Assembly (NCBI RefSeq): GCF_020386615.1
Contig: NZ_CP077769.1
Coordinates: forward strand, 2,666,001-2,730,000
Length of the DNA stretch: 64,000 nucleotides
Direction: 5' to 3'
Source: Chitinophaga pendula
GTDB taxonomy: Bacteria; Bacteroidota; Bacteroidia; Chitinophagales; Chitinophagaceae
Shown here: positions 34,160-42,572 of the stretch, one piece after another
Layout: the number at the start of each line of letters is the position of its first letter
Numbering within the stretch: the stretch's first letter is position 1
Notes under the pieces: model-generated
The model's database searches: none
What the model was told of the DNA's origin: nothing
Seen by the model: the letters and a program-made list of their open reading frames with translations, nothing else
Position numbers and translations under genes: made by a program

Positions 34160-34189
34160 TTAACCTGCAAAACACTTTTTACAGGTTAA
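34160..34189. promoter_or_regulatory. Inverted repeat, candidate operator of the CGNR-EamA operon
   Basis: TTAACCTG and its exact complement CAGGTTAA are separated by 14 bp, 43-72 bp before the regulator start. A third AACCTG half-site occurs at about 34205. Position and symmetry fit an autoregulatory site. Confidence 0.5.
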
Positions 34190-34513
34190 AAAATATGACT
34201 GCAAAACCTGCGTTTTTACATACCTATAGTAATTATTGATAAATTTAAACACAATTATATGATAATCAGTTAAATAATAACGGCCATGTATAGCAAAAAA
34301 GGTCTTCAGTCAGGGTCGTAAATATACTATTTTCACCTTCTTATTCGCTTCTTCACCCTTTCTTTTTTCGAGATCTTGTACCGGTCCTTTTTATGAGCAT
34401 ATTTTAGGACTGTAGAGAGGATATGTTGCGTTCATTTTCCCTTAATTTTCCATTGCACTCCTCCCCTGTTCCAGCCCTTGGAGTGGGTTGCTCCCGTTAT
34501 CTCCTAAAAACAA

Positions 34514-34548
34514 GATGCCCATCTGAAGTTGTATTTCAGATGGGCATC
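34514..34548 (-). terminator. Terminator after the GT-C gene
   Basis: A perfect 14-bp stem (GATGCCCATCTGAA and its complement) with a 7-nt loop. On the minus strand it is followed by TTGTTTTTAG. One of the strongest terminators in the window. Confidence 0.9.
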
Positions 34549-34571
34549 TATATGATTTGATAATTAGACTA

Positions 34572-36185
34572 TTATGGTTTTATATATACTTCGATCATTG
34601 CATTGGTAGGTCGCCTCGGAGCGAGGAAAGAATCTACCTGACGATAGTGAAGTTTCAGCTCATCCCGTAGCGCAAAAGGAAAAAAGTTGTTCAAGGTAGG
34701 CGCATATTCGTAAAGCACTAAGTCATATTGCTTTTGTTGCACTTTGTTACGGAAAGTATGCAATTGCCTGTTGAACATTCCTACCCCTAGGTGGTACCAG
34801 AGCGGGAAATCAGGCCCTGTCTCCAGCTGGTAGTGCATAGTATGAGCCAGTGGGGTTAACTCTGTCATATTGAGGACTTTGATTGCTCCCTGCTTTTCCT
34901 TTACAACAGGCAATGCCAGCACCCTCGCTATTCCATCTACGGTAACACTTGGCATGGAAATCTTCTGAAACTCCGGATAAGGAGAAAACCGCCATTCTGA
35001 CAGCGGAACATTCGTCGTATCGTTGTTGATCATAAAGTTCTGACGGGATACGACATTCTCAGATGAAGGTTGGTGAGATACCTCCTGCCGGGGAAATATC
35101 CGCTCGATATATTTCCAATATACCTGCGACCACCATAACATGATCAGCAGGCCTGAAAGTAAAAATGCCCTTAATCCACTTAAGTCGATTTGTAATCGCG
35201 CCGTTAATTGGGAAAAGATAAAAGCGAATGCGAAACTGTGGAAGAAGATATTATTGTCCGGCGGTGTATAGCTGGTCACCTGAAAAATGGCGGCCTCAGT
35301 CAGGATGCCCAGGGTCAATAAGGTAAATAACATCGCTGTTTTATCTTCCCAGAAGGTCTTGAATTGTTTCAAGGCAGGGATCAGGCACAGCACGATGAGC
35401 AGGAAGTATAATTTGATCCATTGGGAATTACCTAGTATTTCTTCTGCGAAATCGGACAATGCCAGCCTGGAGTTGTGTGGTGCCTGACCATGATTGAACC
35501 AATAGGCAAATCCTGGCATCAGCGGAGCGATAAAGATAATGGCCACCACACCCAACATTCCCAGGAAGAGCGGTAGTTCCCACCAGCGCCTTTCGAGCAC
35601 GCCATTATATAATAATAAGGCACAGCATAATAATAAGGCCAGCCCTCCACCATCTTGTTTCGTAAAGATGGAGAGGAATACAAACCCGGCCGCGAGTAGC
35701 AGACATAGATAACGCCATCCGTTTTGCGGGCCGGTGATATATTTTAACAGGAAGGCGATCCCGATCAGTTCATATACGATAACGGTATGATTGTACCAGG
35801 GCCAGAAGTTAAAAAAGGAATAAGAGAGGGCAAATACCAAGACGGATAATATCCTTATTGCCGGTATTACTCCCATGCTTTTCATAATGGAGCGGAAAGC
35901 AAATCCGGCCATAATGTTGATCAGCACCTGGGCTTTTACTAAAGAAATTAGCTGAGGACCGAACAGTTTAAAGAACAAAGCCGGGATGATCCAGAAACCA
36001 TATCCGAGGGGGGTACCGAAGTCTTTGTAGGGGATCTGTCCCTGGGAAAGCCGGTAAGCTCCTTCCCAGGATAAAAAGATGTTCACTCGGTAAGGGAATG
36101 TGACTAACAGTGGCACTAGTGCCAGTCCGATTATTATAAGCGCCTCTGTAAGGAAGGCGCCACGTTGGGGAGTTAATATTTTCAT
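34572..36185 (-). CDS. GT-C-type polytopic glycosyltransferase (candidate arabinofuranosyltransferase)
   Basis: 537 residues from the ATG at 36185; the open frame extends 36 codons further but that part lacks family character. About ten membrane helices are followed by a ~150-residue soluble C-terminal part. The first outer loop (SWEGAYRLSQGQIPYKDF..PLGYGF) is laid out like the ArnT/PMT-type loop that carries the catalytic acid; here the acid is the Glu of WEG. GT-C enzymes use polyprenyl-phosphate sugars as donors on the periplasmic face. It is divergent, 124 bp away, from four genes that should make such a donor, hence the proposed role. Specific acceptor and sugar are inference. Confidence 0.7.
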   Translation of the reverse strand: MKILTPQRGAFLTEALIIIGLALVPLLVTFPYRVNIFLSWEGAYRLSQGQIPYKDFGTPLGYGFWIIPALFFKLFGPQLISLVKAQVLINIMAGFAFRSIMKSMGVIPAIRILSVLVFALSYSFFNFWPWYNHTVIVYELIGIAFLLKYITGPQNGWRYLCLLLAAGFVFLSIFTKQDGGGLALLLCCALLLYNGVLERRWWELPLFLGMLGVVAIIFIAPLMPGFAYWFNHGQAPHNSRLALSDFAEEILGNSQWIKLYFLLIVLCLIPALKQFKTFWEDKTAMLFTLLTLGILTEAAIFQVTSYTPPDNNIFFHSFAFAFIFSQLTARLQIDLSGLRAFLLSGLLIMLWWSQVYWKYIERIFPRQEVSHQPSSENVVSRQNFMINNDTTNVPLSEWRFSPYPEFQKISMPSVTVDGIARVLALPVVKEKQGAIKVLNMTELTPLAHTMHYQLETGPDFPLWYHLGVGMFNRQLHTFRNKVQQKQYDLVLYEYAPTLNNFFPFALRDELKLHYRQVDSFLAPRRPTNAMIEVYIKP

Positions 36186-36309
36186 ATGGATGCAAAGAAA
36201 GTAAAATAAGGCAGAATTTGGGAGGTGGCCGGAGAATGATAAAGAATGATTTACAGAAATGTAGGGCTGGAAATTGTAGATTTGGGCCGCCAAACATAAA
36301 ATTTATCCC

Positions 36310-37200
36310 GTGGAGTATTTAAAATTACTACGCCCCAGCCATTGGGCTAAAAATTTGTTCCTGTTCATCCCGTTGTTCTTTGCCGGCAAACTCTTCGATC
36401 CCGCCCTGGTGATCGAGGCAGCTATCGCATTTGTAGCTTTCAGCCTGGCTGCGAGCAGTATTTATGTTATCAACGACTATATGGACATCGCGGCTGACCA
36501 GGCTCACCCGGTCAAAAGACACCGGCCGCTGGCATCCGGTGCGGTATCCAAACCGGCAGCGCTGGTCCTGTTTGTGTTGTGTATCCTGATCGCCGCTGCC
36601 ATCGCCTGGTATATTCGCCCCAAATTCCTGTTTGTTTTAGGCATATACTTCGTTATCAACTTGTTATATTCTTTTGGGTTGAAACATATTTCTATCCTTG
36701 ACATCCTCATCCTGTCTGTGGGATTCGTGATCCGTGTCAAAGCCGGTGGTATCGCAACGGGGATCGTCGTGTCCGAATGGCTGATGCTGATGGTATTCCT
36801 CCTTGCCTTGTTTATGGCCATCGGCAAACGCCGGGATGATATCATCCTGCAGCAGACCTCCGGTAAAGAAATGCGTAAAGCCGCCAAAGGGTATAATATG
36901 GACTTCCTGAACGTCATGCTTGCCCTGGTTTCTGCCGTGATCATTGTATGTTATCTGATGTATGCCATGTCGATAGATACCATACAACACTTTGGTACCT
37001 ACCGTCTTTACTATACCACCCTTTTTGTAATTGCCGGATTATTCCGATATTTGCAAATAACCTATGTGGAGAACAACACTGGTTCTCCCACCAAGATCCT
37101 GTATAAAGACCGTTTTATTCAATTAACCATACTCCTTTGGGTCCTGAGTTTTTACGTAATTATTTATTTACTACCAGTAAATAGATCATTTTTTAACTAA
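36310..37200 (+). CDS. Decaprenyl-phosphate phosphoribosyltransferase-like UbiA-family enzyme (DPPR synthase)
   Basis: 296 residues starting with GTG at 36310. Nine or so membrane helices and the UbiA-family metal/diphosphate motif NDYMDIAADQAHPVKRHRPLASG (read in two parts) that matches the actinobacterial DPPR synthase Rv3806c rather than quinone-type UbiA. The enzyme moves phosphoribose from PRPP to a polyprenyl phosphate, the first step toward polyprenyl-phosphoarabinose. Its stop and the next start overlap (TAATG), so it is translationally coupled with the DprE1-like gene. The gene order supports this assignment over menaquinone or heme synthesis. Confidence 0.9.
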   Translation: MEYLKLLRPSHWAKNLFLFIPLFFAGKLFDPALVIEAAIAFVAFSLAASSIYVINDYMDIAADQAHPVKRHRPLASGAVSKPAALVLFVLCILIAAAIAWYIRPKFLFVLGIYFVINLLYSFGLKHISILDILILSVGFVIRVKAGGIATGIVVSEWLMLMVFLLALFMAIGKRRDDIILQQTSGKEMRKAAKGYNMDFLNVMLALVSAVIIVCYLMYAMSIDTIQHFGTYRLYYTTLFVIAGLFRYLQITYVENNTGSPTKILYKDRFIQLTILLWVLSFYVIIYLLPVNRSFFN

Positions 37201-38546
37201 TGCGAATGGAGAAACGGTTGTCCAATTGGGGTAATTACCCGGTTATATCCTGTGAAGAGCAGGCTTTTACACAGGAAGATCAATTACAGGATATTATACA
37301 TCGTCAGCCTGGTACTATCGCCAGGGGTAACGGACGCTGTTATGGGGATGCCTCTCTCGGCATACATAGTATTTCCACTCTTAAATATGATAAGATCCTT
37401 GCCTTCGATGATGAGAATGGGGTATTCGAGTGTCAATCTGGTATCACCCTTGACCAGATACTGGACGTCATCGTTCCCAAAGGGTGGTTCCTGCCAGTAA
37501 CCCCGGGTACCAAATATATCACCATCGGCGGTGCTGTCGCTTCTGACGTACATGGTAAGAACCATCATGTAGAAGGTTCTTTCTCCAACCATATTATCGA
37601 TATGGACGTCGTTAACGGCGAAGGACAAACGCTGACCTGCTCCCCCTCCCGGGACGCTGACCTTTTCTGGGCTACCTGTGGCGGCATGGGGCTTACCGGG
37701 GTTATTACCCGTGTGATGTTCCGCCTTAAAGCGATCGACACCGCCTATATCAAACAAAAACAGATCAAAGCACGCAACCTGGATGAAGTGATCCGGTTGT
37801 TTGAAGAATATAAGGATTACACCTACTCTATGGCCTGGATCGACTGCCTGAAGAAGGGAGATGCTTTCGGACGCAGTATACTGATCGTTGGCGAACATGC
37901 CACACCGGAGGAACTGAATGCCCGGCAGCGACAATCCCCTTTGTCCTTACCGGCCAAAAAGAAACTGAGCATACCGTTCAATTTCCCTTCTTTCGTGTTG
38001 AATACCTTCTCTGTCAAAGCATTTAACTGGCTGTATTACAATAAGAATATCCGCCAGGAGATCAATAATGTCGTACCCTACGAACCGTTCTTCTACCCGC
38101 TGGATGCCATCCTGCATTGGAACCGTGGCTATGGGAAAGCAGGTTTTGTACAATACCAGTTTGTCCTTCCGCTCGAGCAGAAGGAAGGCCTGGCTACTAT
38201 CCTCCGTCGTATCAGTGATAAAGGCTGGGGTTCTTTCCTGGCAGTGTTGAAGGTATTTGGCCGGCAGGAAAGCCTGATATCTTTTCCGATGGAAGGATAT
38301 ACACTGGCATTAGACTTCCCCGTACGTAAAGGGCTATTTCCGTTCCTGGATGAGCTGGATGAACTCGTCCTCCAATTTGGCGGCCGGATCTACCTATCTA
38401 AAGACGCCCGGATGAAGCGGGAGATATTCTGGCAAAGCTACCCCGGCGCCACCCGGTTCGCAGAGATCGTACGGCACTATAATGCCGGTCAGCGTTTCCG
38501 CTCCCTGCAATCCGACCGCTTACAGATCACTCCTGTGGCAGAGTAA
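37200..38546 (+). CDS. Decaprenylphosphoryl-ribose 2'-oxidase-like FAD enzyme (DprE1)
   Basis: 448 residues. An FAD-binding PCMH domain occupies the first ~200 (ARGNGRCYGDASLG; GGAVASDVHGKNHH with the FAD-contacting HGKNHH; ATCGGMGLTGVITR), followed by the DprE1 C-terminal cap. It oxidises the 2'-OH of polyprenyl-phosphoribose, the first half of epimerisation to arabinose. The lysine of YLSKDA corresponds to the active-site Lys of mycobacterial DprE1. The cysteine attacked by benzothiazinones there is alanine here (GYTLALDF against NICVDF). Strong family match. Confidence 0.92.
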   Translation: MRMEKRLSNWGNYPVISCEEQAFTQEDQLQDIIHRQPGTIARGNGRCYGDASLGIHSISTLKYDKILAFDDENGVFECQSGITLDQILDVIVPKGWFLPVTPGTKYITIGGAVASDVHGKNHHVEGSFSNHIIDMDVVNGEGQTLTCSPSRDADLFWATCGGMGLTGVITRVMFRLKAIDTAYIKQKQIKARNLDEVIRLFEEYKDYTYSMAWIDCLKKGDAFGRSILIVGEHATPEELNARQRQSPLSLPAKKKLSIPFNFPSFVLNTFSVKAFNWLYYNKNIRQEINNVVPYEPFFYPLDAILHWNRGYGKAGFVQYQFVLPLEQKEGLATILRRISDKGWGSFLAVLKVFGRQESLISFPMEGYTLALDFPVRKGLFPFLDELDELVLQFGGRIYLSKDARMKREIFWQSYPGATRFAEIVRHYNAGQRFRSLQSDRLQITPVAE

Positions 38547-38586
38547 ATTATTGTCATTCATCAGCCTGTTCGCTTTATAATCTTAT

Positions 38587-39318
38587 ATGTCAAGTATCTT
38601 AATATTAGGTGCCTCTTCCGATATGGCGGTAGCTATCGCTCGAAAGTTTGCAAAAGAAAAGTATAATATCCTCCTGGCTGCCAGGAATACGGCTGCATTG
38701 GAGGCACTTCAACAAGACCTCCAGATCCGGTTTGGCGTCAATGCTACTCTGCATGCTTTTGACGCAGAACGTTTTGACAGCCACGCCGCCTTCTACCGGT
38801 CGCTACCCCTGCAACCGGATATCACCATCTCTGTATTCGGCTATCTTGGCGAACAGGAGAAAGCACAACAGGACTGGCAGGAAGCTGCCCGTATTATCCA
38901 TACTAATTATACCGGAGCGGTCGCTATCCTGAACGTCGTAGCGGAAGATTATGCATCCCGCAAAAAAGGGATCATCGTCGGTATCAGTTCCGTTGCCGGT
39001 GAAAGAGGGCGACAGAGTAATTATATATATGGCAGCGCCAAAGCGGGTTTTACTGCCTACCTCAGCGGTCTGCGCAACCGGTTGTTCCATACCGGCGTAC
39101 ATGTGATGAGTGTACAACCCGGCTTCGTTTATACCCGGATGACAGAACACCTGCAGCTACCTGCCTTACTGACTGCGCAACCGGAAGCCGTTGCCGGTGC
39201 TATCTGGAAAGGTGTACAGAAAAAGAAAAATACCATTTATGTAAAGTGGTTCTGGCGTTACATCATGCTCATTATCAAAACGATCCCGGAGTTCATCTTC
39301 AAAAAATTGAAACTATAG
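38587..39318 (+). CDS. SDR-family 2'-keto-reductase of polyprenylphosphoryl pentose (DprE2-like)
   Basis: 243 residues. A short-chain dehydrogenase with NAD(P)-binding start ILGASSDMAVAIARKFA, active-site serines in GISSVAGERGRQSN and the catalytic tyrosine and lysine in YIYGSAKAG. Its direct position after the DprE1-like gene, and the SSVAGERxRxSNxxYGSxKAG block, match DprE2, which reduces the 2'-keto intermediate to the arabino form. It lies 40 bp after dprE1-like and 3 bp before the HAD gene. Function follows from the pair; SDRs alone are hard to assign. Confidence 0.87.
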   Translation: MSSILILGASSDMAVAIARKFAKEKYNILLAARNTAALEALQQDLQIRFGVNATLHAFDAERFDSHAAFYRSLPLQPDITISVFGYLGEQEKAQQDWQEAARIIHTNYTGAVAILNVVAEDYASRKKGIIVGISSVAGERGRQSNYIYGSAKAGFTAYLSGLRNRLFHTGVHVMSVQPGFVYTRMTEHLQLPALLTAQPEAVAGAIWKGVQKKKNTIYVKWFWRYIMLIIKTIPEFIFKKLKL

Positions 39319-39321
39319 GTC

Positions 39322-39912
39322 ATGAGTAGCATCGCATTTTTTGACTTCGATGGTACCATTACCCGAAAGGATACACTATTTGAGATCATCCGCTTTCAAC
39401 AAGGGACGCTGGCACTTTATACCGGGCTCGCCTGCCTGTCGCCAGCCCTCCTGCTCTTCAAATTAGGGTTGCTGTCCAGTCACACGGCCAAGCAGTTAGC
39501 TATCCGCCGGTTCTTCCGGCACACGCCGGTGGACACCTTCCAGGCAGGCTGTGAAAGTTTCTGCCGGCAAAGATTGCCGGAGCTGGTAAGGCCGGCCGCA
39601 TTAACCGCTATTTGGGAACACCTCGCACAAGGCCACCAGGTAGTAGTGGTCACTGCTTCTGCCGAAGATTGGGTGGCCCCCTGGTGCCGTACCCTGGGGA
39701 TCGGTTGCATCGGTACCCGCCTGGAGGTAGTAGACCGGCAACTTTCCGGCAACCTGCAAGGGGCCAACTGTAACCAGGAGGAAAAGGTGTTACGTATAAA
39801 GGAGCAGTATCAGCTGGCCGACTACCAGGAGATATATGCATATGGAGATACCGAAGGCGACCGGGCAATGCTGGGTATCGCCACCCATCCCTTCTATCGC
39901 CAATTCCATTGA
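39322..39912 (+). CDS. HAD-IB phosphatase, probable phospho-pentose lipid phosphatase
   Basis: 196 residues of the HAD superfamily, subfamily IB (SerB-like). Motif I is FFDFDGTIT with the nucleophilic Asp, motif II VVVVTASAEDW, and motif III AYGDTEGDRAML. Last gene of the four-gene set. The DPPR product carries a 5-phosphate that must be removed before DprE1 acts; in mycobacteria a different phosphatase type is proposed, so this HAD enzyme is the natural candidate here. Substrate is inferred from context only. Confidence 0.85.
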   Translation: MSSIAFFDFDGTITRKDTLFEIIRFQQGTLALYTGLACLSPALLLFKLGLLSSHTAKQLAIRRFFRHTPVDTFQAGCESFCRQRLPELVRPAALTAIWEHLAQGHQVVVVTASAEDWVAPWCRTLGIGCIGTRLEVVDRQLSGNLQGANCNQEEKVLRIKEQYQLADYQEIYAYGDTEGDRAMLGIATHPFYRQFH

Positions 39913-39933
39913 CCTCGCTGATGAAAATAAAAA

Positions 39934-39955
39934 AGGCCCGTCTTTCGACGAGCCT
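39934..39955. terminator. Hairpin between the arabinose-donor operon and the desaturase gene
   Basis: A 9-bp stem with one mismatch (AGGCCCGTC with GACGAGCCT) and a TTTC loop, preceded by an A-rich stretch, which gives a T-run in the minus direction. It lies between convergent genes. Confidence 0.7.
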
Positions 39956-39986
39956 GTATAATATTATATACAATAACCTAAACGGA

Positions 39987-40763
39987 TCAGGCAGCAGCTG
40001 CCTTTCTCAATTCTGATGCTCTCACTTTCGCAGTGGATTTCAACTTAATGATACCCACCCAGCTCATCAAACGCATTACCGGATAAGTAGGATCGAATTC
40101 GAACCACTTTTTGGCAAAGTTCGCGCTGTCTTTATACTTATGGTGATTATTCTGGAATAACTCACCTAACAACAGGATACCCCAGGGACTGGAATTTTTA
40201 GATTCGTCGTGGTTGTCAAAATTGCTGTAGCCATACTTATGACCACACCAGTTTACTACCGCCCCCTGTACTGGTCCCATCAAAAAGTGGATAGGCAGCA
40301 ACAGGAACCATATCCAGCTGGGAGCAAAAGCAACATAAAAACCAACATATGCCAACATCCACAGCACACGGGTCACATTATGATCGCCGAATTTGTCCAT
40401 TGCTTCCCACTCCGGTAAAGGCTCTTTTGTAAAAGCAGGATCAGGCAGGTTTTCTTTGGTAACAAAACCGTTATACATTTTACGGGTCTGTACCATCATA
40501 TGCCATACATCCTTAAAGAAATGTGGAGAATGCGGATCTTTTTCGGTATCACTATATTCATGGTGCATACGGTGCATCACACCATAAGCCCGGGGGATCA
40601 GGTAAGAAGAACCCTGGAAAAACCAGGTTGAAAAATAGAAGGTACGCTCCCAGAATTTACTGGTAGTATACATCTGGTGAGATGCATAACGGTGCAAAAA
40701 GAACGTGTGAAAAAACAGGGAAAAGAACCAGTGCACGCAGAAAAATATCAAAATAGCTGTCAT
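39987..40763 (-). CDS. Acyl-CoA/acyl-lipid fatty-acid desaturase
   Basis: 258 residues, a membrane di-iron desaturase with the histidine boxes HRYASH (~24), HRMHHEYSDTEKDPHSP (~64) and NNHHKY (~205), separated by hydrophobic helices, as in delta-9-type desaturases. It introduces a double bond into acyl chains and so helps set membrane fluidity. The usual third-box pattern HNxHH appears as QNNHHKYKD. A good Bacteroidota promoter lies 34-63 bp upstream. Confidence 0.9.
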   Translation of the reverse strand: MTAILIFFCVHWFFSLFFHTFFLHRYASHQMYTTSKFWERTFYFSTWFFQGSSYLIPRAYGVMHRMHHEYSDTEKDPHSPHFFKDVWHMMVQTRKMYNGFVTKENLPDPAFTKEPLPEWEAMDKFGDHNVTRVLWMLAYVGFYVAFAPSWIWFLLLPIHFLMGPVQGAVVNWCGHKYGYSNFDNHDESKNSSPWGILLLGELFQNNHHKYKDSANFAKKWFEFDPTYPVMRLMSWVGIIKLKSTAKVRASELRKAAAA

Positions 40764-40796
40764 CTAGTAATGTGTAAATGTGATGATATAAGTCTA

Positions 40797-40826
40797 CAAA
40801 GGTAACCTAATTAACTGTTTTTCAAA
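40797..40826 (-). promoter_or_regulatory. Promoter of the desaturase gene (TTTG, N18, TACCTTTG)
   Basis: On the minus strand a TTTG (-33 type) and an exact TAnnTTTG (-7 type) are 18 bp apart, 34 bp before the desaturase start. One of the best matches to the Bacteroidota sigma consensus in the window. Confidence 0.6.
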
Positions 40827-40861
40827 TGTTAAAGTTTATCTAACCCGATCTCCATATTATA

Positions 40862-42508
40862 TTATTGCCGAACCCGTACCCGCCTTAGTTCCAGCAGGTT
40901 TAGCCCATTACTGGCAAGCCCTTCTACTTCCGGCTGGATGAAATGGATGACCTCATCATAGAAAAGCGGAATCAGGGGGGCATCTGCCATTACTGTGCTG
41001 TCTATACGCTGGTACAGCCGGTACCGTATGGAATCTTCTTCCTGCTGTAAAGCCTGCTCATACAATTTATCTACCGATGGGTTCGCATAGCGGGTATAGT
41101 TGGGAGGAGCCGGATTCCGGCTATAGAACATGGCCAGGTAACTTTCCGCATCGGGATAGTCAGCGATCCAACTGGCACGGAACAGCAACGCTTCCGATTT
41201 CGCTGTCTGCTCGAGCAATAAGCTCTTCTGTACCACTTCCACCTGTAAGCGGATACCGATCTCTTGTAACTGGTTAGCCACATAGTTGGCCATGTCTGCA
41301 TAGTTGGGAATGGAGAGCAGCCGTATCGGGGGTAAATCTTTTCCTTCCGGAAAACCGGCTTCACGCAGTAGCTGTCTTGCCCGGGCCGGATCGTAGGAAT
41401 ATCCTTTTACTTTGTCGGCATCAAATGAAGGCAGACCGGGTGGCACAAAGCCGGCGTTGGCCGGCCGACCGATGCTGTTACGCAGATAGGTCATCATCTT
41501 CGTACGGTCTATGCCGTAATTGATAGCTTGCCGTACTTTTTGCAGGCGTAACGGAGACCGTCGTACGATCTCCTTCTCCCCGTCCATCAGGATACCAAAA
41601 TATTCCAGGTTGAGATAAGGACTTTTCGACAGCCGCATGCGTCCCTCCCATTCCTTTTTAAGCCGCCCCTGTTTGGTCAGCACTTCATCTTTAAAGGAAG
41701 CGTCGATATCATTCATGAACTCCAGCTGATGCTGACGAAACAGGAGGAATTCAGTGGCTTTGTTCTCCAGGAAAGATACCTGTACGGCATCCAGGTAAGG
41801 CAGGTGCTGCCCCGCACTGTCCTGCTCGAAGTACCGGGTGTTTTTATGAAATACCAGCGCCTGCCCCTCGTCCCATACATGAAAACGGAAAGGCCCGGTG
41901 CCTACCGGATGCCGGCCGAAGTCTTTCCCATATCGGGAGATGGCTTCATGAGGAAGTACGGAGCAGTATTGCATGCTCAGGATGCCGAGGATGGGATGGA
42001 AAGGCGCTCGCAACGTAAGCTGAAAGGTGGAATCGTCCAGGGCCAGGAATCCCTTGGCAGGGTCTACCCGGCCATTAAATATCCAGGCGCCGGGAGAGGC
42101 CGTGGCAGGGTCCATAATACGACGCAGGCTATACACCACATCGGCTGCCGTCATATGCCGCCCTTTGCCACCAGGAAATATCTCGCTGTCATGAAAATAT
42201 ACGTCCGACCGCAAATGAAAGGTGTAAGTACGCCGGTCAGCAGACACCTCCCATCCCTTTGCCAGCGACGGCCGTATCTCCAGCTGACTGTCCGGCTCCA
42301 CCAGGGTATTGAATAATTGCCTTACCGCCCATATAATTGATTGATTCTTGGCGAACGCCGGATCTAATGTGGCGATCCCCTCCTGCTGATTATAGCGAAA
42401 TACTTGCCTGCCCGAACGCGCACGTGTTCCGCAGGAAAAGACCATCGCACCACAAATACAGCATAAAAGACAGCGTATGATAACCGCCTGGCAATAACTA
42501 CTTTTCAT
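40862..42508 (-). CDS. Peptide-binding lipoprotein of an ABC importer (SBP family 5)
   Basis: 548 residues from the ATG at 42508. A lipoprotein signal with lipobox VFSC leads into the family-5 solute-binding fold (DppA/OppA): GIATLDPAFAKNQS, WEVSADRRTYTFHLRSDVYFHD, TAADVVYSLRRIMDP, VGTGPFRFHVWDEGQALV and YPDAESYLAMFYSRN are all typical blocks. It would bind oligopeptides at the membrane for import. No permease or ATPase genes are adjacent, so it is an orphan binding protein or works with a distant transporter. Confidence 0.9.
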   Translation of the reverse strand: MKSSYCQAVIIRCLLCCICGAMVFSCGTRARSGRQVFRYNQQEGIATLDPAFAKNQSIIWAVRQLFNTLVEPDSQLEIRPSLAKGWEVSADRRTYTFHLRSDVYFHDSEIFPGGKGRHMTAADVVYSLRRIMDPATASPGAWIFNGRVDPAKGFLALDDSTFQLTLRAPFHPILGILSMQYCSVLPHEAISRYGKDFGRHPVGTGPFRFHVWDEGQALVFHKNTRYFEQDSAGQHLPYLDAVQVSFLENKATEFLLFRQHQLEFMNDIDASFKDEVLTKQGRLKKEWEGRMRLSKSPYLNLEYFGILMDGEKEIVRRSPLRLQKVRQAINYGIDRTKMMTYLRNSIGRPANAGFVPPGLPSFDADKVKGYSYDPARARQLLREAGFPEGKDLPPIRLLSIPNYADMANYVANQLQEIGIRLQVEVVQKSLLLEQTAKSEALLFRASWIADYPDAESYLAMFYSRNPAPPNYTRYANPSVDKLYEQALQQEEDSIRYRLYQRIDSTVMADAPLIPLFYDEVIHFIQPEVEGLASNGLNLLELRRVRVRQ

Positions 42509-42572
42509 TTGGTAGTAAAATAATATCTTTCCGGGTATTATTACCGGGATTATCAAAAATCATCCAGTTTAT

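Larger units (their letters stand above)
34118..34571. other. Intergenic region upstream of the CGNR gene
   Basis: About 450 bp without a confident gene. It holds the inverted repeat at 34160-34189, an AT-rich stretch, a short basic open segment on the minus strand (34333-34431) of doubtful meaning, and the terminator at 34514-34548. Confidence 0.55.

Noticed and set aside
34333..34431. Short basic open segment on the minus strand (VLKYAHKKDRYKISKKER)
   Set aside because: About 32 codons, no start codon, stop directly upstream; might be a gene remnant but nothing recognisable supports it.
34572..39912. Reading the UbiA-type gene as a menaquinone or heme enzyme
   Set aside because: Its motif matches the phosphoribosyl-transferring branch and the next genes are DprE1/DprE2-like, not quinone or heme genes.
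42528..42552. Imperfect palindrome between the peptide-binding lipoprotein and M1 peptidase genes
   Set aside because: Symmetry around CCGGGTA/TACCGGG has a mismatch and the region is short; not strong enough to call an operator.
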